Of a stretch of DNA of 64,000 nt, positions 42,155 to 50,013 are shown in pieces. The notes beneath the pieces were generated by a model. It was not told the DNA's origin and did not search any database. It saw only the letters and a program-made list of their open reading frames with translations. Origin of the DNA: CAVTPU01 sp963736695 (GTDB lineage Bacteria > Actinomycetota > Actinomycetes > Mycobacteriales > Micromonosporaceae); the NCBI GenBank assembly GCA_963736695.1, contig CAVTPU010000004.1, positions 1,426,001-1,490,000 of the forward strand, read 5' to 3'. The position numbers were made by a program, and so were the translations under genes. Position 1 is the stretch's first letter. Every line of letters starts with the position of its first letter.

Positions 42155-43425
42155 TCACATTTCTGGTGGCCCGGATCGAGGTCGAGCCCGGGTGGGCGAT
42201 CGGTGCGACAAACCTGACCGACACCGCGATCGACCGCAACGTGCTCGTGGATAGCGCCGAACAGCCGTGGATCCCCGGCTCGGGACTCGCCGGATCGCTG
42301 CGTTCGCATCTGCGCCGATATCCCACGACTGACGGAACCACACTCGACACCAAGCTCATGGGCTCCCGCCCGCCACAAAACAAAGGCGAGGAGACCGAGG
42401 CGTCGAGACTGTGGTTTCTCGGCACGCAGTTCACGCCGGACAACGGCCGGGAGACCGCCGAGGTGGTGACCGTCGGCCAGACTGCGATCGACCGTCACCG
42501 AAGCGCGGCGGCGGCGAATCCGTTGCGTTTCAGCCGCCAGGTCGTCAGTGGCGGGACTCTCACGGCGTACCTGCGGTTTGACGGGGTTCTCACCGACGAC
42601 GACCTGCGGGCGCTTGCGGCGTGGCGTCCGGCGATCGGGCGCGACCGGAGCACCGGCTCAGGGCAAGCCCGACTGACGGGCCTCACCCACGGCAGGATCG
42701 ATCCGGCCACCGACGAGGGACTCGCGATCTGGCTCCGCCACGACGGCCCTACGCTGGTCGAGGCGGTGGCGACGACACCGGTTCCGGTGCCGGCCACGAC
42801 TCGCGACCCGGCCGGGTGGTTGACCGCGACTTTCACGATCGAAGATGGACTGTTGATCGGCGACTTCGCGGTCGCCGGGCCCGCCATGTCGCGCACGCGG
42901 GGCGGCCAACCGATCATCCCAGGCTCGACGTGGAAGGGGATCTTCCGATCCCGGGTGGAATACATCATCCGGTCGTTGGGCAGCGTCGCGTGCGATCAGG
43001 TATCCGGATGCGATGAGCGCCCGGTGTGCGAGGTTTTCGGACACGAGGGTTCCCGCGGACTGCTCATCTTCCACGACTCGTTGGTGACCGGATCCACTTC
43101 GGAGACCCGTACACATGTGGCCATCGATCGGGTGACCGGCGGGGCACGCGACGGGCAGTTGTTCACCGACACACCACAGACCGGCGGACGGGTCACGCTG
43201 CGCATCGATGTGATGGACGACCGGAACGACGCGCTGCCCTCATGGGTGCGCAAGGCGTTGCTGCATGTCGTGCAGGACCTGCACGACGGACTCATCGGCG
43301 TGGGGGCACGCAGTACGCGAGGGTTCGGCACCCTCCGGCTGGCCGAACCGGTCGAGTTGCCGGGACCCATTATGTTGAGCGACGTCATGGGCCGACGCGA
43401 CAGCGCCGAGAAGGAGTCGAAGTGA
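42151..43425 (+). CDS. Double RAMP protein (two Cas7-like domains)
   Basis: Residues 1-190 form one RAMP (TDTAIDRNVLVDSAEQPWIP, GSGLAGSLRSHLRRY) and residues 225-420 a second (MSRTRGGQPIIPGSTWKGIF, CEVFGHEGSRG, LHDGLIGVGARSTRGFGTL). The first keeps an Asp before the G-rich loop (VLVDSAEQ); the second has GGQPIIP without it, so only the first is likely to cut RNA. The gene overlaps csx10 by ATGA and the next gene by GTGA. Confidence 0.85.
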   Translation: MITFLVARIEVEPGWAIGATNLTDTAIDRNVLVDSAEQPWIPGSGLAGSLRSHLRRYPTTDGTTLDTKLMGSRPPQNKGEETEASRLWFLGTQFTPDNGRETAEVVTVGQTAIDRHRSAAAANPLRFSRQVVSGGTLTAYLRFDGVLTDDDLRALAAWRPAIGRDRSTGSGQARLTGLTHGRIDPATDEGLAIWLRHDGPTLVEAVATTPVPVPATTRDPAGWLTATFTIEDGLLIGDFAVAGPAMSRTRGGQPIIPGSTWKGIFRSRVEYIIRSLGSVACDQVSGCDERPVCEVFGHEGSRGLLIFHDSLVTGSTSETRTHVAIDRVTGGARDGQLFTDTPQTGGRVTLRIDVMDDRNDALPSWVRKALLHVVQDLHDGLIGVGARSTRGFGTLRLAEPVELPGPIMLSDVMGRRDSAEKESK

Positions 43426-43856
43426 GCCGCACCGTTGAGGCAACCATTCACGGGTACGGGTGGGTGAGCTGGGCTGACCTGCATCGCGCGCTGCTGAATG
43501 CTGGTGCTGTCGCCTCCTGGGCTGACTACGACGGGTTCCACATTGGAGAGGCGCCGATGCAGGCACCTCCTTATAGCCACCTGTGGGCGTGGAACGGTAA
43601 CAACTGGGCATTGCGGGCCCGGATCGAGGGCGACCGCGCCGTGGTCGGCCTGCTCGCCATTGACGGACCCGGACCCGACATCGGAAAGCCCATCGGCAAG
43701 CCACAACGAGTCACCTGTGTGGTGAATGATGTGGAGAGTTGGCCGGCGAAGGAGGAGCGTGTCAGCGAACAACATCCAAACGTAGCCGGGCAACGATTTC
43801 GGCTCTATCAAACCTCATCCGAGAACCCGCTCACATTCGTCGTGGCGGCGGTCTGA
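43422..43856 (+). CDS. Csx19-like small III-D protein
   Basis: The 144-residue product contains WVSWADLHRALLNAG and HLWAWNGNNWALRARIEGDR followed by VVGLLAIDG. This resembles the Csx19/TIGR03984 group found with Csx10 and TIGR03986 genes. Its role in III-D complexes is not well defined; it may be a small subunit. The assignment rests on size, position and the W-rich strand pattern. GTGA overlap with the double RAMP; its stop overlaps the next start by one base (TGATG). Confidence 0.65.
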   Translation: MSRTVEATIHGYGWVSWADLHRALLNAGAVASWADYDGFHIGEAPMQAPPYSHLWAWNGNNWALRARIEGDRAVVGLLAIDGPGPDIGKPIGKPQRVTCVVNDVESWPAKEERVSEQHPNVAGQRFRLYQTSSENPLTFVVAAV

Positions 43857-44950
43857 TGGCGGATCGCGTTCGGCGAGCGGCACGGGCTTTGTCGGAGGCC
43901 TGGCGGCGACTGTTCAACGCCCGGTTCATCGACGGTCTCAACGTTCTCATCGCCTTGCTGGTCGCCGCGACCAGTGCGCTCGGCTCGCTAGTCGTCGAGG
44001 ACCTGCTTCCGTTGTCGGCAGAGACAGCTTGGCACATCGAGGCGGCGCGGGGATGGTGGCTCGTTGGCCTCACGGTTGCGTTGGGCGTCGTCGTCTGGGT
44101 GAGGTCGGGCGTCCACCGATATGCCGGCGCGCTCTATTACGTGCGCATCCTGGACGATCAGATGACGGACCGCCATGACCAGGCTCGCATATCCGCCCAA
44201 CGGCGCCGGATGGGTATGAAGACCGTGAGCCGATGGGCGGACCTGCGCAGTCGAACCACCGACGGTGTTATCGATGTCGCCGATGTCTGCGAGGATGTCT
44301 CACGGTCCTTGGAGTTGGTCGTGAACAACGAACCCGGCGACTATGGGCGAGCCATCGCGCCGAACGTGCTGTGGCCGGCTGCGCTCGCTATCGGGGCGGA
44401 GTTACCCCTTGTGGATCGGTGGGAGATGGTGGAATTTCTCAACAACGGCGACGAAATCTCGTTCCGGCTTGACGAGCATCGCGACATGTTCGGCGAGAAG
44501 CTGGGCGACACGGGGGCTCCTGGCACGGGTGCTGTCGGCGTGATCTTGGCATTTACCCCGTACTGCAAGGATTTCGACGAGAAGGAAGCGTTCGGCAGCC
44601 TGGCGATCAGCAACTGGCACCGTTTGGCTCCGAGAGACGTCTCCGGACGGGAGCACAGCGGCGTGCTGACCGGCGAGGAGATCGGAGCGCTCGCCGAACC
44701 GGTCGCCGCCAGGCTTGCTGCGATAAAGCGGGAGGCATCGCAGACAGGACGGGAACTCGTGGTCGCAGCCCGCATGCCCAAGGCATTGGCGTTGGCGGTC
44801 GGCTGGCATCTGGGGTGTAAAGAAGTTCGCTTCTTCGCAGGAACCCATCTGCTTCACTTTGATTCCGAGCAAAGGCAGCGCTTCTCGGTTCGGGTGCATC
44901 GCGCCCAGCCGATCAGCCCGCCGCTTGCGAAAGCACATCCGATCGGATAG
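43856..44950 (+). CDS. Two-transmembrane SAVED-like protein, putative CRISPR membrane effector
   Basis: The 364-residue product has an amphipathic N-terminal helix, TM1 (GLNVLIALLVAATSALGSLV, about 27-48) and TM2 (GWWLVGLTVALGVVVWVRSG, about 66-85). A cytosolic domain of about 275 residues follows, whose end matches the SAVED pattern: RELVVAARMPKALALAVGWH, then KEVRFFAGTHLLHFD. SAVED domains bind cyclic oligonucleotides in CBASS and in the type III effector CalpL, but no Lon or other catalytic domain is present. As the last gene of a cas10 operon it probably perturbs the membrane when cyclic oligoadenylate appears. No CD-NTase gene is nearby. Confidence 0.72.
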   Translation: MADRVRRAARALSEAWRRLFNARFIDGLNVLIALLVAATSALGSLVVEDLLPLSAETAWHIEAARGWWLVGLTVALGVVVWVRSGVHRYAGALYYVRILDDQMTDRHDQARISAQRRRMGMKTVSRWADLRSRTTDGVIDVADVCEDVSRSLELVVNNEPGDYGRAIAPNVLWPAALAIGAELPLVDRWEMVEFLNNGDEISFRLDEHRDMFGEKLGDTGAPGTGAVGVILAFTPYCKDFDEKEAFGSLAISNWHRLAPRDVSGREHSGVLTGEEIGALAEPVAARLAAIKREASQTGRELVVAARMPKALALAVGWHLGCKEVRFFAGTHLLHFDSEQRQRFSVRVHRAQPISPPLAKAHPIG

Positions 44951-45081
44951 CGAGCGCGTCGCCCACCTACCATCCCCCACTTCCGACAAAACCTCTCACA
45001 TGAACCTGGTCTCGATTTTGAGGTTGCGCGCCGGCGCCTCTGCCGCTGGCGTCGCCGTGCCATGTCGTTTCCCGACTCGTT

Positions 45082-45390
45082 TTCCAGTATTCTCAGGACA
45101 CATCGGACCAACAGAAACAACCAGAACACCATGATTCGTACGATGGCCCGCTTGTACAACTGAATATCTGCACCTAAATCCGGGCGAAGGCGACGCATCA
45201 CCCGTCACGGATGGCTCGATTTTGCGAGCGGTCAGGTGGTGACACCCTCACGCTCGACCGCTCGCGCCCTGGTCAGAGGCCCTTTTGTTGCTTGACAGCT
45301 CCATAGTGATCGATGCAGTCGGGGGTCTGCGGGGAGGCGCTCGCAAACGGCTGTATCGTCGCAGGTCAGAGGGCCTGTTTTCGGCGAGCC
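45082..45390 (+). promoter_or_regulatory. Leader and upstream region of array 3
   Basis: The block 45240-45390 differs from leader 2 at only a few positions. The upstream part (CCAGTATTCTCAGGACACAT, CGGACCAACA) also matches array 2's upstream region more loosely. No gene lies in 44951-45390. Transcription continues rightward from the III-D operon into the array. Confidence 0.85.
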
Positions 45391-46071
45391 GTCATCCCGC
45401 TCTTCAGGGGCGGGCTCCATTGAGGCGTGCGGCCTGCCGCACCCGCCAAGGTCAACCGGCAGTCATCCCGCTCTTCAGGGGCGGGCTCCATTGAGGCGTA
45501 TTGGTGGGATCACAACGCGCCGATCGGCGCCCCACTGTCATCCCGCTCTTCAGGGGCGGGCTCCATTGAGGCCAGCGGCCGGTCTCGTAGCTGAACAACT
45601 GGGTGCCGAGTCATCCCGCTCTTCAGGGGCGGGCTCCATTGAGGCCTCGACGCGATGAAGGCTACTTGGACGCGCGCGCAGCCGTCATCCCGCTCTTCAG
45701 GGGCGGGCTCCATTGAGGCACGTCAATCTTCGTCACCGCCTGCCCCATCGGCGGCGCCGGTCATCCCGCTCTTCAGGGGCGGGCTCCATTGAGGCACGAC
45801 CTGCACCGGGTGCGGGTGGTCGTCATGTGTTGTCATCCCGCTCTTCAGGGGCGGGCTCCATTGAGGCGGTCATCACCACCATTCTGCGTCAGGAGCATGA
45901 TCCGGCTGCGCAGTGTCATCCCGCTCTTCAGGGGCGGGCTCCATTGAGGCCGTGTCTGGCCGAAAAGCTGCCGATCTCCGGTCAAGGTCATCCCGCTCTT
46001 CGAGGGCGGGCTCCATTGAGGCTCATGTGCGTCGGCTTACTTCTCGTAGCGTGGGCGGGCTCCATTGAGGC
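45391..46071 (+). CRISPR. CRISPR array 3: 9 repeats plus one degenerate repeat
   Basis: The 36-bp repeats begin GTCATCCCGCTCTTCAGGGG and end CGGGCTCCATTGAGGC, starting at 45391, 45462, 45537, 45610, 45684, 45760, 45832, 45915 and 45987. The last full unit carries TTCGAGGGCGGG, the array 1 form. A decayed unit ends at 46071. Spacers are about 35-47 bp. Orientation is opposite to array 1 and the same as array 2. Confidence 0.98.
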
Positions 46072-46105
46072 CACGTAGCAGCCGGCGATGATCAGGTGGT
46101 TCGCG

Positions 46106-46143
46106 TACATCCCGCCCCGCAGGGGGCGGGCTGCCAATGCGGT
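46106..46143 (+). repeat. Relic CRISPR repeat beyond array 3
   Basis: ACATCCCGCCCCGCAGGGGG then CGGGCTGCCAATGCGG resembles a heavily mutated array 3 repeat about 35 bp after the degenerate last unit. It indicates that the array was once longer. Confidence 0.5.
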
Positions 46144-46282
46144 TCACCCGAGCTGTACGTCCACTGTGGTCGAAACTCCGACCGCAGCCTGCCGGCTCGG
46201 CGTACACGGAAATGGGTTTAAGGATTGTCGGCAAACGTCCACAGCGGCGGAACCGGCGCGGAAAGGCGCAACCGATGGGCGC

Positions 46283-47008
46283 TCAGCCCGTGACCGGGTT
46301 CTTGGCGAGATAGACGGTGTTGGTCGAGTTACGCCGTTGGATCGGGTTGTGAAACTCGACGACGTGCGCCTCGACCGTGTCGAAGACCCTGGCGAGAACG
46401 GCGTGATAGTCGGAGTCGGGCGGGTCGTTGGACCAGAGGGCGAAGACCCCGCCGGGGTTCAGGTGGTCGGCGAGGCGACGAGTGCCGGCGGGTTCATAAA
46501 ACGCCGCGTGACTCGGGTGCAGCAGGTGCCGGGGCGAGTGGTCGATGTCGACGATGATGGCGTCGAAGCGCCGCTGCGGCGTGTCGGGGTCGAGGCCCGT
46601 GGCGGCGGCTGTCATCGCGAAAAAGTCGCCGTGCACCAGCCGGCATCTGGGGTCGGCGACGATGTCGGCAGCCAAGGGCACGAGGGAACTACGGTGCCAT
46701 TCGATGACTTCGGCGAGCGCGTCGATGACGATGAGGGACGACACGGCGGGCGAATCGAGCACGGCGCGCGCGGTGTAGCCGAGCCCGAGTCCTCCGACTG
46801 CGACGGAGAGGCCGTCGCCGGGCAGCGCGTCCAAGGCGATCCGGGCGACTTCGATCTCGGCTGCGGTGAACATGCTGGACATGAGGTAGTCGTCGTCGAG
46901 TTTCACCTCATAGACGTCTTCGCCCAGCAGCGGGTCGCGGCGACGCCGCAGGGTGAGCTCGCCCATGGGTGTTGAGTGCCAGGCGAGTTCCTGGAAGCGA
47001 CTGCTCAC
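46283..47008 (-). CDS. Spermidine synthase-like methyltransferase-fold protein
   Basis: The 241-residue product has the Rossmann motif VAVGGLGLGYTARAVLD, then SLIVIDALAEVIEWHRSSLV, DPRCRLVHGDFFAM and FDAIIVDIDHSPRHLLH. These are typical of actinobacterial spermidine synthase-like proteins lacking the N-terminal beta domain. The spermidine-type acidic pocket DxxDD is here DIDHSP, so aminopropyl transfer is uncertain. GTG 47008 is preceded by GGAGGACAC. It marks the end of the CRISPR island. Confidence 0.82.
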   Translation of the reverse strand: MSSRFQELAWHSTPMGELTLRRRRDPLLGEDVYEVKLDDDYLMSSMFTAAEIEVARIALDALPGDGLSVAVGGLGLGYTARAVLDSPAVSSLIVIDALAEVIEWHRSSLVPLAADIVADPRCRLVHGDFFAMTAAATGLDPDTPQRRFDAIIVDIDHSPRHLLHPSHAAFYEPAGTRRLADHLNPGGVFALWSNDPPDSDYHAVLARVFDTVEAHVVEFHNPIQRRNSTNTVYLAKNPVTG

Positions 47009-47053
47009 GTGTCCTCCACATTGGTGCCCCGAATCGCGACGAGACGGCGACGA

Positions 47054-48658
47054 CTATTCGGCGCTGGCGATCAGCGGTTCGAGAGTGACGGTGGGGTGGT
47101 CGCGACTGGTTGCCTTGACGCGCCAGTCGTTGGTGAACACGGCGAGAAACGCGCCGTCGCGGATGCGGGTGAGCACCTCGACGGAGGGCGCTCCGGCGAG
47201 CACCTGGGCTCCTGGCGCGTCGGTTCGTCGGGCGGTTTGGTAGGGCAATTGTTCGAGGCGGGTGGGCACGCCGAATTCGGCGGCGAGCCGGTGGGTGGCC
47301 ACCTCGAGTTGCATGGGGCCGACGGCGGCGAGCACGGGGGCTTGGTCGCCGCGCAGGTCGGAGCGCAGGACCTGCACGACGCCTTCGGCGTCGAGTTGTT
47401 CGATGCCTCGGCGAAACCGTTTGGCTTTGGACGAGTCTGCGCTGCGGATGGCGGCGAAGTGTTCGGGTGCGAAGGAGGGCAGTTCGGGGAAGCGGGTCGC
47501 CGGCCCGGCGTGCAGGGTGTCGCCGATGCTCAGTGCGGTCGCGTTGACGAGGCCGATGACGTCGCCGGGGTAGGCGTCGTCGATGGTTTCCCGGTCGCGG
47601 CCGAAGATTTGTTGGGCGTATTTGGTGGCGAAGGGTCGGCCGGTGGTGCCGTGGGTGACGACCATGCCGCGTTCGAATCGGCCCGAGCAGATTCGAACGA
47701 AGGCGACTTGGTCGCGGTGTGCGGGGTTCATGTTGGCTTGGATCTTGAAGACGAACCCGGCGAAGGGCGCTTCGACTGGGCGGGCCACGCCGCGCACGTC
47801 TGGGCGGGGTGATGGGGGCGGCGCGTGGTCGGCGAGAGTGTCGAGGAGTTGCCGCACGCCGAGGTTTGCCACCGCCGCGCCGAAGAGGACGGGTGTGGTC
47901 TTGCCGGCTTCGAAGCTGGCCTGGTCGTGGTCGGCTCCGGTCAAGGCGAGCAGTTCCAGCTCCTCCATCGCGCGCGTCCAGTCGTCGCCGAACCGGGCGG
48001 CCGCGTCGGCGGCGGACATCGGCTCTTCTCGCGCCGTCTGGGTGCCGCCGGGCGCGCGTTCAAAACTGACCATTGCACCCGTACGGCGATCGGCCACGCC
48101 GTGAAATTCGCCTCCGGGGCCGACGGGCCAGGTCAGGGGTGTGGGGTGCAGTCCGGTTCGCTGCTCGATCTCGTCGAGCAGCGCCAACGGGTCGATTCCG
48201 GGTCGGTCCCATTTGTTGATGAAGGTGATCACGGGGATTCGCCGGTGCCGGCACACGTCGAACAGTTTGAGGGTCTGCGGTTCCATGCCTTTGGCCGCGT
48301 CGAGCAGCATGACGGCGCAGTCGACCGCGGTGAGGACCCGGTAGGTGTCCTCGGAGAAGTCGGCGTGTCCGGGGGTGTCGAGCAGGTTGATGACCAGGTC
48401 TCGATAGGCGAACTGCAGCACGGCCGAGGTGATCGAGATGCCGCGTTGGCGTTCCATCGCCATCCAGTCGGAGACCACGCCGCGCCGGCCGCCTTTGCCG
48501 TGCACCGCGCCGGCTTCGCCGATGACCTGGGCGTGCAGCGCCAACGCCTCGGTGATGGTCGACTTGCCCGCGTCGGGGTGGCTGATCACCGCGAAGGTCC
48601 GGCGCCGGGCGGCTTGACGGGCGATGTTCCCACCGGTCTGCGTCAGGTCGCTATGCAT
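47054..48658 (-). CDS. prfC: Peptide chain release factor 3
   Basis: The 534-residue GTPase has G1 SHPDAGKST, a switch RQRGISITSAVLQF, G3 DTPGHADFSEDTYRVL and G4 NKWDRP. The RF3 domains II-III follow (FVFKIQANMNPAHRDQVAFV, PQIFGRDRE-like AQQIFGRDRETIDDAYPGDV). It recycles RF1/RF2 from the ribosome after termination. ATG 48658 is chosen with GAAGGTGAG upstream; the open frame to 48709 is longer but not RF3-like. Confidence 0.95.
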   Translation of the reverse strand: MHSDLTQTGGNIARQAARRRTFAVISHPDAGKSTITEALALHAQVIGEAGAVHGKGGRRGVVSDWMAMERQRGISITSAVLQFAYRDLVINLLDTPGHADFSEDTYRVLTAVDCAVMLLDAAKGMEPQTLKLFDVCRHRRIPVITFINKWDRPGIDPLALLDEIEQRTGLHPTPLTWPVGPGGEFHGVADRRTGAMVSFERAPGGTQTAREEPMSAADAAARFGDDWTRAMEELELLALTGADHDQASFEAGKTTPVLFGAAVANLGVRQLLDTLADHAPPPSPRPDVRGVARPVEAPFAGFVFKIQANMNPAHRDQVAFVRICSGRFERGMVVTHGTTGRPFATKYAQQIFGRDRETIDDAYPGDVIGLVNATALSIGDTLHAGPATRFPELPSFAPEHFAAIRSADSSKAKRFRRGIEQLDAEGVVQVLRSDLRGDQAPVLAAVGPMQLEVATHRLAAEFGVPTRLEQLPYQTARRTDAPGAQVLAGAPSVEVLTRIRDGAFLAVFTNDWRVKATSRDHPTVTLEPLIASAE

Positions 48659-48846
48659 CGCGTGTGACTCACCTTCTTCGTTCTTCTCATCGTCTCGGCC
48701 TGCTGGCACAGGCTACCCGCCGCGACACTGCCCTTTCACTAAACTCGGCGGGTCAGGAGCGTCGCCACAGACGCGACAGTTTTCTGGTCCATCGGTTGGC
48801 CAGCTGCCTCGTCTGGTGCACACGACGCACTCGATCCTGAATATCG

Positions 48847-49008
48847 TCAAATGTTGGGCTCTGGTTGCTGGATGACCTCGTCGAACATCGCCAATGCCGC
48901 ATCGTCGTCGCCGCTCTCGTGCCGATCCCATCCGGCCTTCATCAAAGCCATCGCTGCGCGCACGTCGTCGGGGAATGCACCCAGCCCCTCAGGGAACACA
49001 TAAGGCAT
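48847..49008 (-). CDS. Small acidic protein, 53 residues
   Basis: The product begins MPYVFPEGLGAFPDDVRAAM and ends DDDAALAMFDEVIQQPEPNI; it is acidic and mostly helical, with a single amphipathic pattern. No family is recognised. Codon choice is GC-rich in third positions as in neighbours, supporting it as real. AGGATG lies about 14 bp upstream of the ATG. The rest of 48659-49176 shows nothing else definite. Confidence 0.5.
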   Translation of the reverse strand: MPYVFPEGLGAFPDDVRAAMALMKAGWDRHESGDDDAALAMFDEVIQQPEPNI

Positions 49009-49176
49009 TGAAAAACCACATCCTATTGATGGTGACAGTTCCGTGCGGCCGACACCCTACCATCTGGTACGAGGAAGGTGCCTGGGCTGGATTACGGGCG
49101 GCGTAAGGCGAAGAACACCACTCATTCATCTCTCCCACTGGCGTGGTGTCGCGAGGCACAAGGCCAGGAGTGTCCT

Positions 49177-49803
49177 TCACGGTCTGCTCGACCGCGCCCT
49201 GCCTGTCGTGGGTGACGGCGTCTTCACACGGCCGTGAACCAGGTTGGCAATGGCGTGTCGAAGGGTCTCCCGGCGCTCCCCCATGGTTGCCGGGTCGGCG
49301 TCAGCCGAGGCTGTGGCCCAGTTGGTGATGAGTGCCATAGAAAAGTTGATGAGCTCTTCGGGAGCGAACGTGGTTGGAAGGCGACCGGATCGCTGAGCAT
49401 CGGCGATGGTGGTGAGCCTTGATACATACATTCGTCGCTCAGCCTCGGAGGAGTCCGAGCGTCGTTCGAGGAAACGCCACATCGACAACCGCAAGAGAAA
49501 CGGGTGGGCAATGAAGTAGTCAAACAGTTCAACCGCAAATCCGGGTAGATCATCGACGTCGAAGTGAAGCGTGTCCTCCATTGCGCTCTTATGCTCGTCG
49601 ATGACCGCGTCGAAGAGCTGCTCCTTGTTGCCGAAGTAGAGATAGATCAGCCGCTTATTAGCCCCTGCCCGTGCGGAGATTCGATCAACCCGTGCGCCAG
49701 CGAGCCCAAATTCGGTGAATTCATCGAGTGCGGCGGCGAGCAGGCGGCGGCGCGTGGCCTCGCTTCTGGGGAGCTTGGCTTCAGGGGCAGTGTCGCGCGG
49801 CAT
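49177..49803 (-). CDS. TetR family transcriptional regulator
   Basis: The 208-residue product has the TetR helix-turn-helix: RSEATRRRLLAAALDEFTEF, GARVDRISARAGANKRLIYL, YFGNKEQLFDAVIDEH. The C-terminal ligand domain (FDYFIAHPFLLRLSMWRFLE) resembles the TetR_C group with HPF/W motifs. ATG 49803 is preferred. It is divergent from the secreted beta-propeller gene; twin palindromes between them are likely its operators. Confidence 0.88.
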   Translation of the reverse strand: MPRDTAPEAKLPRSEATRRRLLAAALDEFTEFGLAGARVDRISARAGANKRLIYLYFGNKEQLFDAVIDEHKSAMEDTLHFDVDDLPGFAVELFDYFIAHPFLLRLSMWRFLERRSDSSEAERRMYVSRLTTIADAQRSGRLPTTFAPEELINFSMALITNWATASADADPATMGERRETLRHAIANLVHGRVKTPSPTTGRARSSRP

Positions 49804-49888
49804 CTGTCCAGGGTATGACCTGGGCGTTGGGCTTCCGCTCGGGGAGTTGAGCATCGAAAGTGATCACCGCCACACTTTGGCAAGGTTG

Positions 49889-49931
49889 CTAACTAGTTAG
49901 TTACTGACCTAGGGTGAGTCTAACCGGTTAG
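49889..49931. promoter_or_regulatory. Twin palindromic operators between TetR and propeller genes
   Basis: CTAACTAGTTAG (49889-49900) and CTAACCGGTTAG (49920-49931) are perfect 12-bp palindromes 31 bp apart, about three helical turns. Each is followed by TTAC. They are placed to control both divergent promoters. Confidence 0.75.
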
Positions 49932-50013
49932 TTACTTTCTCACTGCCCCAACCGGGCGCACCCGGCCATCGCCGTTCCCCACTGCACAACTATCCACAAG
50001 GGAGAGTTCGACT

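Noticed and set aside
43856..44950. Interpretation of the SAVED-like protein as part of a CBASS operon
   Set aside because: No CD-NTase, Cap2 or Cap3 gene is present on either side, while a cas10 with GGDD is in the same operon.
45285..45330. LLDSSIVIDAVGG peptide resembling a PIN-toxin start in the leaders of arrays 2 and 3
   Set aside because: It lies within the conserved leader and stays open only briefly before running into the repeats; no PIN domain follows.
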